9,662 bases of DNA from Holophagaceae bacterium (GTDB taxonomy: Bacteria; Acidobacteriota; Holophagae; Holophagales; Holophagaceae). Every line of letters starts with the position of its first letter. Positions within the stretch are counted from its first letter, which is position 1. A model generated the notes under the pieces. That model did not search any database, was not told the origin of the DNA, and saw nothing but the letters and a program-made list of their open reading frames with translations. A program made the translations under genes and the position numbers. Location of the stretch: the NCBI GenBank assembly GCA_025353305.1, contig JANXQX010000340.1:1-9662 (forward strand), given 5' to 3'. Shown in pieces: positions 1 through 7,118 of this stretch.

Positions 1-758
1 GAGCCGCCGGGGCCAAAGACAAGAGGAAAGAGGCTACGCAGGCGTTCGAAGAGGCTCGGCTCACCCAGTGCCAGATCTGCTGGCAACTCCCCGCGGATGC
101 GTTCGGGAATCCGGTGGAGCGCGGTGCGGGCCGAGGCCCATTCCCCGGACTTCAGGGAGTCCGGCTCGAACTCGTTGAGGATCGCCTTGCCCAGCGCAGC
201 CTTCTCCTCGCGGGACATGCCCTCGATGGCGTCGCGGACGCAGTCCTGATCCCCAATCCCAAGCTCACCGAGGTCCTTCGGCAGTGCCTCATAGATCTCC
301 TCAGCGGGCATGCCCTTGAATTTGGGATCGAGCAGCGGCTTGAACTGCTCCGGGAGCCTCAGGAAGTCCTGGCCGAAGTCGCTTTCGTCAATGAGCTGGT
401 TGATGGCGAAGTCGTGCGCAATGTTCCAGCGCAGGGGTTTGCGGGAGCCGCACCGGGGGAAGGCATCCAGGGCCAGGTGCAGGGCCTCGTGGAGCAGGAC
501 GGAGCGCAGGGCGGGCAGCTCCAGAGCTTCCAGGAAGTCCTTGCCGAAATAGCAGATGCCCCGGCCATCCACACAGGCGGTGGCCACCCTGGGATCCTCC
601 GTGATGAGCAGAGGCACCTTCAGGACGAGGCTCCCCAGGAAGGGGCTAGCCTCCACCAGCGTGGCCCGAGCATGGAAGAGCCGCGCCTTGAGGGCTGTCA
701 GGTCCTCAGGGCAGCTCTTTGGGGCTTCGAGGGGGGTGGTCGGTTCCAGGGGGTTCAT
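1..758 (-). CDS. Putative zinc metallopeptidase, DUF2201/COG3864 (vWA-like) family, C-terminus outside window
   Basis: This gene reads leftwards and runs off base 1, leaving 252 residues. The ATG at 758-756 has a GGAG five bases upstream (767-764), and the frame is open to the window edge. Near residues 34-70 the protein has the PFLG and ACVDGRG segments usual at the start of the DUF2201 metallopeptidase-like domain. HEALH at residues 90-94 (bases 491-477) is the HExxH zinc motif. It is followed by WNIAHDFAIN at 111-120, whose D116 is a likely third ligand. Family members are about 400 residues, carry a degenerate vWA-like C-terminal domain, and are often encoded beside an AAA ATPase; the substrate is unknown. 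The family was recognised from memory of its motifs, not from a search. The gene lies 175 bases past the preceding minus-strand gene. AATAAT (minus-strand reading, 927-922) could be a weak -10 for its own promoter, but I see no good -35. Confidence 0.85.
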   Translation of the reverse strand, partial: MNPLEPTTPLEAPKSCPEDLTALKARLFHARATLVEASPFLGSLVLKVPLLITEDPRVATACVDGRGICYFGKDFLEALELPALRSVLLHEALHLALDAFPRCGSRKPLRWNIAHDFAINQLIDESDFGQDFLRLPEQFKPLLDPKFKGMPAEEIYEALPKDLGELGIGDQDCVRDAIEGMSREEKAALGKAILNEFEPDSLKSGEWASARTALHRIPERIRGELPADLALGEPSLFERLRSLFPLVFGPGG

Positions 759-933
759 CGTCTCTCCAGGAGAAACGATAGAGGTCGCAGGTAGACATTG
801 ACTGTCGTTCAATCATGTCGAAGCATGCCTTACAGCAGGAACTGGCTGGCCCGCGAATTACTTCGGAGGCAGGATGGCCATTTCTCATCACCCCAGAGAA
901 ATTAGGAGCGGCCAGATGGGCATTATTGCCAAG

Positions 934-1362
934 TCAACCCGCTGCCAGAATCACTTCAAAGGCAACATCTCCCTCAGAGTGCAGCCACAGGACCTCAATC
1001 CGTGCCTTGGGATAAGACTGCCCAAGCAAGTCGAGAATCTCCTCGATGACTCCGACCTCCAGAGCCTCCCAATCGGCAATGACGACGGCCAAAAGTCGAG
1101 CAGGTCTGCTTGCACCTTGATCGGCAAGGCTGGAAGCAACACCGAAGAGCATGCTCGGTAGGGCTCCGGATTCACCTGACTGAATCTGGTCGAGGAGGCG
1201 AGACCCGGAAGCCCAGGTCGCCTCCTTCAGGAAAGGGAGGTAGGGCAGAAGGCTCTTCAGATCTTCGGCTCGAAGCAGTCCGGTGATTCTGAGAAGCAAC
1301 TCGAAGGGAGTCTTGGGTGTGATTTCATCCATGGCCCAAGCGTGGCGCTTCCAGATGGTCAT
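934..1362 (-). CDS. Hypothetical protein, about 142 aa
   Basis: I do not recognise this protein. It follows the second repeat protein by 59 bases on the same strand and is probably the last gene of that transcript. It is mostly helical by eye, with leucine-rich amphipathic stretches (ELLLRITGLL, LKSLLPYLPFL). Its C-terminal half has an alternating pattern (ARLLAVVIADWEALEV, ARIEVLWLHSEGDVAFEVIL) that could be a small alpha/beta fold. There is no signal peptide, membrane segment or catalytic motif. The start is uncertain. I chose ATG at 1362, with a weak GGA upstream. A TTG at 1410 would add 16 residues and leave 11 bases to the upstream stop; an ATG at 1332 would remove 10 residues. No start has a strong ribosome binding site, consistent with coupling to the gene before it. 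The plus strand here has only short competing frames. Confidence 0.6.
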   Translation of the reverse strand: MTIWKRHAWAMDEITPKTPFELLLRITGLLRAEDLKSLLPYLPFLKEATWASGSRLLDQIQSGESGALPSMLFGVASSLADQGASRPARLLAVVIADWEALEVGVIEEILDLLGQSYPKARIEVLWLHSEGDVAFEVILAAG

Positions 1363-1421
1363 GGTGTGTCCAACGAAGCTGAGGGTCCTTAGCGAAATGG
1401 AAGGCTTCAACAGTGCAGGGC

Positions 1422-2516
1422 TCAGCCTGTCTGGATGGACTGCAGGGCATCTTGGACACTACAGGGTGGCCTGGAACGGGGGGCAACCATTCTAGGACGC
1501 GGGCATTTACGAACCCGAATTGTGCCGCCCACCTTCAGGTTCTTGGGTAGACCGATTAAGGAAGGCAACTCCTCTAGGATGAGGTCCCCTTGAACCACCA
1601 GGTCCTCTGGAAGGTGTTCTAGACGGGGGCATGACAGGACCTGTAGGTCCCCACCAAGATGGAGGCTCCTGGGCATGGTTCGAAGTCTGGGCAAGCGAAG
1701 GAGCACCATCTCGTTCGGGACGGACGCCACTTCAGGCAGCACTTCGAGGAGAGCGCAGTCTCGGATGTAGAGGTCCCGGGCAACGATCGGATCCGCCTGG
1801 ATGGAGGCCCCGCCGCACTCGGCGAGATACAACCTCCTGAGGGGCCCGAGATACTTCAGCGACTCCAGGGAGGGGCACTTTTCAAGCAGCACTGCAGGGC
1901 ACTGATCGAGCCCGTATGAACCATCCCCTCCCGGCTCCTCCAGCCCGACTGACCGAAGAGCGGGGCACCCCTGAACAACCAGGGAAGAGACCACCAGCTT
2001 CAGGTTGAGGTCTCTGACACAGGGGTTGCGGCAAATACCTAATTTCCATGTGGGCAGAACCAAGCCCTTAGGGAAGACCGCCAGATTGGGATCTGCTTCC
2101 AAATGCCTGGGGTCCATGGGGCAACCCGAATGCTTATCGAATTCGGAGATCTGCCAGCCCCGGAAGCTCTCTGAAAGGAACATCCGCTGCAAGGAAGCTC
2201 TTACAGACGTTTGATTCTGGGCGAAGGCCAGAGAAGCTGGGTGGACGCCTTGGGCTTCTAGAATCCAGGAAACGACGGGCAGGGGCAGGATGCCATCAAT
2301 GAGAGCCAGGGCCACCTCCAGCTTTTTGCGGGGATCGACTTCTAGCCCCAGCAGGAGCTCCAAGATCACGCTTGGCCCGAAGCCCTGATTCAGCAGGGCT
2401 TGAGCCAGATCCCGACAGCCCACGCGCGCCGCCCGGAGCGCTGTGACCTGGAGGAACGCCGCCCGCCGGTCTGAATTTGACCGGTCAGGTGGGCGGGAAG
2501 GCCCGCGATCAGCCAT
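1422..2516 (-). CDS. Leucine-rich-repeat-like protein, paralogue of the gene at 2834-4021
   Basis: This 364-aa protein starts at an ATG directly after the TAA of the small gene before it (2519-2517), with a strong GGAGGG six bases upstream (2528-2523). Residues 1-20 are polar. Residues about 22-100 form a helical domain ending in GVHPASL, which aligns by eye with residues 38-118 of the other repeat protein. From about residue 140 to 340 it has degenerate repeats of the form GG-x-L-x-L-x-x-CP-x-L-x-x-LP-x-x-L-x-V. The last three (from 288, 309 and 330) are the most regular and spaced exactly 21 residues apart; earlier ones are irregular, with an insertion around 191-205. There is no signal peptide or membrane segment, so it is probably cytoplasmic. 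Such solenoids usually bind proteins, so a recognition or scaffold role is inferred. No catalytic domain is visible. The tail (342-364) is basic and proline-rich. Confidence 0.85.
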   Translation of the reverse strand: MADRGPSRPPDRSNSDRRAAFLQVTALRAARVGCRDLAQALLNQGFGPSVILELLLGLEVDPRKKLEVALALIDGILPLPVVSWILEAQGVHPASLAFAQNQTSVRASLQRMFLSESFRGWQISEFDKHSGCPMDPRHLEADPNLAVFPKGLVLPTWKLGICRNPCVRDLNLKLVVSSLVVQGCPALRSVGLEEPGGDGSYGLDQCPAVLLEKCPSLESLKYLGPLRRLYLAECGGASIQADPIVARDLYIRDCALLEVLPEVASVPNEMVLLRLPRLRTMPRSLHLGGDLQVLSCPRLEHLPEDLVVQGDLILEELPSLIGLPKNLKVGGTIRVRKCPRPRMVAPRSRPPCSVQDALQSIQTG

Positions 2517-2834
2517 TTACTTCCCTCCAATCCGGCGGTGGGCTGGTTGCTCGTCAATTGCCCGCAGAATCGCGGCCAGGCGGTTGCCTTTCCCGATGAG
2601 ATCCCCCCGATGGTTGCGGGTCTCATTGGTATGTGGATTGAAATGGGCCAGCAGGCGGCCTTCGGGGCCACGGGCCTCGATGACGCCATCACTCGGTCGC
2701 TTAACCAGCCGGCCTTGACTGCCGATTCTGGAATGGCCCTGACGATTATTCACGGTTGCACCTCTATGCCTGGAAGCATGAGGAGGCCAGGTCGCCAATC
2801 GCTGTCCATCATCCGGGTGCGAATTTACCGTCAT
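2517..2834 (-). CDS. Small protein (105 aa) with a G-x-L-x-A-x-FNPxTNxTR motif, coupled between the two repeat-protein genes
   Basis: Its ATG (2834-2832) overlaps the stop of the upstream repeat protein as TAATG, and its TAA (2519-2517) abuts the ATG of the next one. This spacing fits translational coupling and is the main argument that the gene is real. Residues 1-40 are polar and His/Arg-rich with no clear fold. Residues about 41-90 are ordered, with two beta-hairpin-like stretches (DGVIEARGPEGRLLAHF, then NPHTNETR) followed by GDLIGKGNRLAAIL. The pattern of GR, N/D-P, TN-x-T-R, G-x-LIG-x-GN resembles short repeats I have seen in small bacterial hypothetical proteins, but I cannot name a family. 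There is no signal peptide, membrane segment or catalytic motif. It may be an accessory subunit of the repeat proteins. Plus-strand frames over the same DNA (2443-2718, 2538-2837) look like shadows. An internal GTG about 28 codons in is an alternative start. Confidence 0.72.
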   Translation of the reverse strand: MTVNSHPDDGQRLATWPPHASRHRGATVNNRQGHSRIGSQGRLVKRPSDGVIEARGPEGRLLAHFNPHTNETRNHRGDLIGKGNRLAAILRAIDEQPAHRRIGGK

Positions 2835-4021
2835 TAGATCCGAAGCCGATTGGCATGGGAGATGACCCACCGATTCCCCAAATCCGTCCCAGGTACCAGG
2901 CGATCCCAGAGGAGGCAGGGGGCCTCCAGGTACACGGTGCCGCCGACCTTTACCCCCGAACCAACCTCGCCGAGGGATGGACAGCCCCGGATGATCAAGT
3001 CTCCACCAACGTGGAGCCCCTCTGGCAGTGCCTCCAGGTGGGGGCAGTTGATCAGTTTGAGCTTGCCGCCGATGTGGGTCCCGAGGGGCAGGGATACAAG
3101 ATTGTCGGCGCTGATCAAGGCAGATCCCTTGACCTGAAGATCCTCCAGGCTGCCCGGGTCGACGAGATCAACTTCCAGCCTGAGGTCTCCCCCGCAGCGG
3201 ATCCGCCAGGGGAGGGCACTGAGGCGACCCGGTCCCGTCAGCACGAGGTTACCGGACACATCAAGGGTCTCCGGAACGCCTTGCAGGCAAGGCACCATCT
3301 GAAGGTGAAGGTGCCTGCCGGTGCGAAGATCATTAGGCACGGATCGCAAGTAGGGGCAGTCACGTACCGTAAAGGAGCCCCCCACCTCGATTCCAGGGGG
3401 AATGATTTCCAGGGTCGGATCCCCTTGGATCGAGATGGAGTGGCTGAATTTTAGCCCAGGCAGGAGGAGCCTAGAACTTTCGGGACCTTCCAGGTTCACC
3501 TCGTGTTGTTGATATCCCGGAGGGCCACCCTGCTGAAATTCGCGTAAAACGTCCCGAACGCCAAGGGTGTCCGCCAGGGAGAGCACCAGGTCGTTCATGC
3601 GACAAGCTGATACACCCTTGGATACGCCCTCCGAAACCCTGTGCAGGCGGGGTGCCATGCCCGGCAGGAACAAGGGCAGGGAAACCGGGTGAATGCCAAG
3701 TTCGAGAGTATGGCGACAAAAATCCTTCAATCCGGGGCAATGCAGCCAGAGTTCGAGCAGAAGTTCCATGCGGTGCAAGGCAAGCACTTCCAGGTGGCCG
3801 ATGACACTCAGAATGTCGTTGGGGTCTACGCCCTCACGCAGGAGGACTCGGATCACCTCGAACGGACGCAGATTCAGGCACATGCATCGGAGCGTCCGGT
3901 AGCGATTGAGGATCTTTTCCGGGAGATCCGGATCTGAAGGCTTATCTGTCGCCAGTCCTTCCTGAGCGTCCCCGCTGCGAGGACCATCAGGGTGTGGCTG
4001 GATTCCCTTTCGGCCAGGCAT
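2834..4021 (-). CDS. Leucine-rich-repeat-like protein, first gene of the minus-strand operon
   Basis: This 395-aa protein starts at ATG 4021-4019, seven bases after a G6 tract (4034-4029) that is a poor ribosome binding site. Residues 1-37 are polar and probably disordered. Residues about 38-118 are the helical domain shared with the 1422-2516 product, ending in GIHPVSL. About 120-185 is a linker. Residues about 190-372 contain about eight repeats with a near-constant 21-residue period, on the pattern (V)GG-x-L-x-L-x-x-CP-x-L-x-x-LP-x-x-L-x-V. The clearest begin at 214 (GGSFTVRDCPYL), 318 (GGKLKLINCPHL) and 339 (GGDLIIRGCPSL). This is the outline of a leucine-rich-repeat-like beta solenoid, usually a protein-binding surface. 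No signal peptide, membrane segment or enzyme domain is visible. The gene diverges from the phosphoesterase operon across 162 bases. A ligand-recognition role is inferred. Confidence 0.87.
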   Translation of the reverse strand: MPGRKGIQPHPDGPRSGDAQEGLATDKPSDPDLPEKILNRYRTLRCMCLNLRPFEVIRVLLREGVDPNDILSVIGHLEVLALHRMELLLELWLHCPGLKDFCRHTLELGIHPVSLPLFLPGMAPRLHRVSEGVSKGVSACRMNDLVLSLADTLGVRDVLREFQQGGPPGYQQHEVNLEGPESSRLLLPGLKFSHSISIQGDPTLEIIPPGIEVGGSFTVRDCPYLRSVPNDLRTGRHLHLQMVPCLQGVPETLDVSGNLVLTGPGRLSALPWRIRCGGDLRLEVDLVDPGSLEDLQVKGSALISADNLVSLPLGTHIGGKLKLINCPHLEALPEGLHVGGDLIIRGCPSLGEVGSGVKVGGTVYLEAPCLLWDRLVPGTDLGNRWVISHANRLRI

Positions 4022-4070
4022 TCAGTCGCCCCCCATCTCCGTGACCAGCCCCAAGTCTCGGAGCCGGCAT

Positions 4071-4137
4071 GGCCGTAAATTTCGAAGGCCGTAAGGGGGC
4101 TTGGGCAAGTTCATCTGCATGAGCAGACGCTACGGCC
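4071..4137. promoter_or_regulatory. Repeated GGCCGTAA motif in the divergent intergenic region, possible operator
   Basis: GGCCGTAA occurs at 4071-4078 and 4087-4094, 16 bases apart, flanking the palindrome TTCGAA (4081-4086). A 7-base inverted copy, TACGGCC, lies at 4131-4137. On the minus strand a weak promoter can be drawn as TTGCCC (4108-4103), a 17-base spacer, then TCGAAA (4085-4080). One motif copy then lies in the spacer and the other just downstream of the -10, where a repressor could act. A small hairpin TCTGC-ATGA-GCAGA sits at 4114-4127. Regulator binding is inferred; only the repeats themselves are seen. Confidence 0.35.
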
Positions 4138-4183
4138 TACCGATGGTCATTCGCTGTCCAAGGTCCGGTCCCATCTTCCCCCC

Positions 4184-4867
4184 ATGAAGATTCTTCACCT
4201 CTCAGACCTGCACGGACGGCACACCAAGGCCGTCGAGCAGCTCATCGACGCCCATCGACCGGACTGGATCGTCTTGACTGGCGATATCCTTCCTGATTTC
4301 CAGATGATCAGGGGGCGTGGCAACCGCCTCGACTGCCAGCGTGAGTGGTGGGGCACTTACCGCGGCAGCTTCATGCACCCATGCGCCGTCACGACTCTCA
4401 CGCTCGGCAACCATGAGATCGAGGGGTTTGGGGATCGCGAGTTGAAGGCAGTCCCTGCCGCCCTCCAGGGCAAGGTGGGGGTGCTGCAGGGGAACCCGGC
4501 GGAATTCGGGGCCTGGGGATTTTCCCGCGAGTACGACACGGACGAGTTAGAGGCCGAGGTGGCTGAGCTGAATCGCCCCCTGGTCGTGCTGACCCACTGC
4601 CCCCCTCACGGCTACCTGGATGTCACGAAAGGTGGAGGTCGAATTGGGCACCCGGCTCTTCGCCAATTCCTGGATCAGGCCCTGGAGGAGCCTCTGCTGG
4701 TTTTGTGCGGCCATGTGCATGAGTCCTTTGGCCACACCCGCCAGGGGCGAACCCTGATCGTGAACGCAGCCACTGGTTATGCCCTGTTGGATCTGGACCT
4801 GAAATGCGGGCAGGCGCAGGTGCTTGAGATGGCACGCATGAGTTTGTCGACAAAAGAGTTTCTATGA
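4184..4867 (+). CDS. Calcineurin-like metallophosphoesterase
   Basis: This 227-aa protein has all the blocks of the two-metal metallophosphoesterase fold: SDLHG (D8, H10), TGDILPD (D34), GNHE (N76, H77), THCPPHG (H138) and GHVH (H177, H179). These residues normally bind two divalent metals and hydrolyse phosphomono- or phosphodiesters. The length is that of a bare catalytic domain, with no signal peptide, so it is probably cytoplasmic. The substrate cannot be told from sequence; nucleic acid, cyclic nucleotide and phosphoprotein are all possible. ATG 4184 sits directly before the conserved first beta strand (KILHLSDLHG), so the start is secure. However, it is preceded by a C-rich tract with no Shine-Dalgarno, so initiation may be leaderless or weak. 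The last codons overlap the next gene by four bases (ATGA), suggesting that the phosphoesterase and the AAA+ protein act together. It is the first gene of the plus-strand operon. Confidence 0.93.
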   Translation: MKILHLSDLHGRHTKAVEQLIDAHRPDWIVLTGDILPDFQMIRGRGNRLDCQREWWGTYRGSFMHPCAVTTLTLGNHEIEGFGDRELKAVPAALQGKVGVLQGNPAEFGAWGFSREYDTDELEAEVAELNRPLVVLTHCPPHGYLDVTKGGGRIGHPALRQFLDQALEEPLLVLCGHVHESFGHTRQGRTLIVNAATGYALLDLDLKCGQAQVLEMARMSLSTKEFL

Positions 4868-7002
4868 AAAATCGCCCGTACAAAGGCCGTCAAGGTCGCC
4901 GAGCTCCCTCCGTCAGTTCCATCCCTAAGGCCTACGACCCCGTTCTCCGCCTCTGGGTTCTCCGGCTGATCCATATAGGTGGCGGCCTCTTCGGGGACCG
5001 ACGCAACCGCTCGGACATCTCGCCGGATACCATCGAGGCGGCAGGGCTTCCCCGCGTGCATGGCCGCATGCGAGATGGCGACCATGCCCAAGTGGCTTCC
5101 GTGGAGGCTGCGTTTCGTGCGGCGCTCCAATCCGCAGAATCGGCCCCACCCACCCTGCCGCAAAGCACGCCAATTGCCCAGAACATCGAGTGGCTGGGCG
5201 AGGCGGCAGGCCTGAACGAGACGGAACGGACCATCCTGCACTTCGTGGTCCTAGGGTTCCATCATCCAGGGCTTGAGAACGCCTTGGATCAGATGGGTGG
5301 CCTTAGCTTGGGCAGCCTGCAGTCCCTGTTCACGCGGGTGCTAGGACTCAAACCCTCGGCAGTCGGGAAGGCCCTGGATCCGGCAGGCGCTCTCGCCAGG
5401 ACGGGGCTGATGTGGGTGGACACCGCCGCCAACTTCCCCTTCCGGGGCAAGATTGAGATTCTGGGCGGCCTCAGCGACCGCATCACCAGCCGTCATCGAG
5501 ATTCCTGGAGTCTCTTCCGTACGGCCTTTGTGAAGGCCAAGGAATCACGGCTCACACTGGCCCACTACCCCCACCTGAACAAGGATCTGGAGATCCTGGC
5601 CCCCTACCTCAAGGAGGCGCTCCGTGCCCGGCGCAGGGGCGTCAATGTCCTCATTCATGGTGGCCCTGGGACGGGCAAGACCGAGCTAGTCCGTACCCTG
5701 GCGGAACACCTTGGGGCCGACCTTTACGAGGTTGCCTCCGAAGACGCCCGTGGGGGGCCCGTATGCGGAGATGACCGCTTCCGCGGTTACCGACTCGCCC
5801 AGACGGTACTGGCTCAGAAGCCGAATCATTTGATCTTCTTCGACGAGATCGAGGATGTCTTCCGCCCAAAGGAAGACAGCCCGCGGTCATCACGCAGCAA
5901 TGTAAGCGGCGTGAAGGCCTGGGTGAACAAGACCCTGGAGGAGAACCCGGTGCCGGCCTTCTGGGTGACCAACCATCTGTTCATCCTGGACGAGGCCTTC
6001 GTTCGGCGCTTTGACTTCGTTGTCCATCTCGAGAATCCCCCTCGCAGCGTCCGCCGCCGGATGCTGGAGGACAATCTGGCGGGGCTTCCGGTCGACGAAG
6101 CCTGCAAGGATCGGATGGCTGACCACCAGGGTCTGTCCCCCGCGCTCATCAACCGTGTAGCCGGAGTTGCACGGGCGGTACATCCGGCCCTTGGGCATGG
6201 CAAGGTTGGCCCGATTGTCAGTCATCTCTTGGGCAATGCTTTGGAGGCCCTCGGCCACGCCCGCAACCCGCGCCAGACCGTGGAGGTGGTCACGGACTAT
6301 CGGCCCGAACTGGTCAACACGGACTGCGAGTTGAGTCCGGTCGTGGGGGGCTTGCGGGAACATGGGGCAGGGCGCCTCTGTTTCTATGGACCTCCAGGGA
6401 CTGGCAAGACTGCCTATGGACGTCATCTGGCCGAGCAATTAGATCGGCCCCTCTTGGTGAAGCGTGGCTCAGACCTGCTCAGCATGTGGGTGGGTGGTAC
6501 AGAGAAGCTGGTCGCAGCCATGTTCGAAGAAGCCCGAGCCGAGAAGGCCGTGCTGCTTCTGGACGAGGCCGACGGGTTCCTGCAGGAGCGCAGCAGCGCC
6601 CAGAGGAACTTCGAGGTCACCCAGGTGAATGAAATGCTCACCCAGCTCGAGGCGTTCGAAGGGATCTTCATCGCCTCAACGAACCTCATGGACCGGCTTG
6701 ATGCTGCCGCCTTGAGGCGGTTCGATCTGAAGGTGCGTTTTGATTACCTGCGCCCGGAGCAGGCCTGGGTCATGTTCCAGGATGCAGCCCGTCGATTGGG
6801 CATCGAGCCAGACACCATCGCAAAAGGAGGAATATCGCACCTCGGAATCCTCACGCCGGGGGACTTTGCCACCGTACTGCGCCAGGCCCGCATGAACCGT
6901 CCAAAGAACTCCATGGACCTCCTGGATCGCTTGGAGGCCGAGTGCCGAGTTAAGCCCGACTCTCGCCGAAAACCCATCGGGTTTTCTGAGCGGGTATCAT
7001 GA
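4864..7002 (+). CDS. Tandem-AAA+ ATPase (COG0464-like), 712 aa
   Basis: The ATG lies in the ATGA overlap with the phosphoesterase stop. Residues 1-105 are basic then variable, and 106-240 are mainly helical (GLNETERTILHFVVLGF and following). The first AAA+ module has Walker A GGPGTGKT (266-273), Walker B LIFFDEIED (323-331), sensor-1 N370 and an arginine finger in RRFD (381-384). The second has Walker A GPPGTGKT (509-516), Walker B VLLLDEAD (563-570), sensor-1 N607 and RRFD (618-621). Both look active, and the second is CDC48/SpoVK-like. I recognise the whole layout, including ASED after the first P-loop and QVNEMLTQLE in the second module, as a roughly 700-aa AAA family found in several GC-rich bacteria and, to my knowledge, of unknown function. 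Such ATPases form rings that unfold or remodel proteins. Its likely partners are the coupled phosphoesterase and possibly the metallopeptidase across the divergent region. There is no protease domain of its own. Confidence 0.93.
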   Translation: MKNRPYKGRQGRRAPSVSSIPKAYDPVLRLWVLRLIHIGGGLFGDRRNRSDISPDTIEAAGLPRVHGRMRDGDHAQVASVEAAFRAALQSAESAPPTLPQSTPIAQNIEWLGEAAGLNETERTILHFVVLGFHHPGLENALDQMGGLSLGSLQSLFTRVLGLKPSAVGKALDPAGALARTGLMWVDTAANFPFRGKIEILGGLSDRITSRHRDSWSLFRTAFVKAKESRLTLAHYPHLNKDLEILAPYLKEALRARRRGVNVLIHGGPGTGKTELVRTLAEHLGADLYEVASEDARGGPVCGDDRFRGYRLAQTVLAQKPNHLIFFDEIEDVFRPKEDSPRSSRSNVSGVKAWVNKTLEENPVPAFWVTNHLFILDEAFVRRFDFVVHLENPPRSVRRRMLEDNLAGLPVDEACKDRMADHQGLSPALINRVAGVARAVHPALGHGKVGPIVSHLLGNALEALGHARNPRQTVEVVTDYRPELVNTDCELSPVVGGLREHGAGRLCFYGPPGTGKTAYGRHLAEQLDRPLLVKRGSDLLSMWVGGTEKLVAAMFEEARAEKAVLLLDEADGFLQERSSAQRNFEVTQVNEMLTQLEAFEGIFIASTNLMDRLDAAALRRFDLKVRFDYLRPEQAWVMFQDAARRLGIEPDTIAKGGISHLGILTPGDFATVLRQARMNRPKNSMDLLDRLEAECRVKPDSRRKPIGFSERVS

Positions 7003-7109
7003 CGGCTCATCCCTCCACGCCCGTGAATTACTTCCGCCGGGATTTGATGGCTCTCCTGGAAACCCTGGATGGGCCGCTACCCTTGCTTTCAAACACACCG
7101 CATCGTTAG
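6999..7109 (+). CDS. 36-codon ORF coupled to the AAA+ gene, possibly the truncated start of a lost gene
   Basis: ATG 6999-7001 overlaps the TGA of the AAA+ gene in the same ATGA arrangement used between the phosphoesterase and the AAA+ gene, so ribosomes are likely to re-initiate here. The 36-aa product (begins MTAHPSTPVNYFRRDLMALL, ends NTPHR) has a short amphipathic helix and no recognisable domain. Composition is GC-rich over the first 25 codons and turns AT-richer toward the stop, just where the low-GC GIY-YIG-like gene begins. This fits a longer third operon gene whose 3' part was replaced when that gene arrived. A genuine small protein is equally possible. Confidence 0.45.
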   Translation: MTAHPSTPVNYFRRDLMALLETLDGPLPLLSNTPHR

Positions 7110-7118
7110 GTCCTTACC

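Noticed and set aside
114..794. 226-aa plus-strand open frame
   Set aside because: It lies opposite the HEALH metallopeptidase, has a composition rich in Gly/Gln/Glu typical of an antisense frame in GC-rich DNA, and has no recognisable motif or ribosome site.
706..891. 61-aa minus-strand open frame overlapping the metallopeptidase start
   Set aside because: It is in a different frame from the metallopeptidase, short, has no clear ribosome site, and half of it lies inside the real gene.
922..933. GGCA-ATAA-TGCC mini-hairpin after the 142-aa gene as a terminator (minus strand)
   Set aside because: The stem is only four base pairs and no T tract follows it.
2756..3454. 232-aa plus-strand open frame
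   Set aside because: It is antisense to the repeat array of the 2834-4021 gene; the long open frame follows from the repetitive codon pattern on the other strand.
4777..5241. 154-aa minus-strand open frame over the phosphoesterase/AAA+ junction
   Set aside because: It overlaps two well-supported plus-strand genes and encodes no recognisable domain.
5890..6438. 182-aa minus-strand open frame inside the AAA+ gene
   Set aside because: It is fully antisense to the region between the two AAA+ modules and shows no motif.
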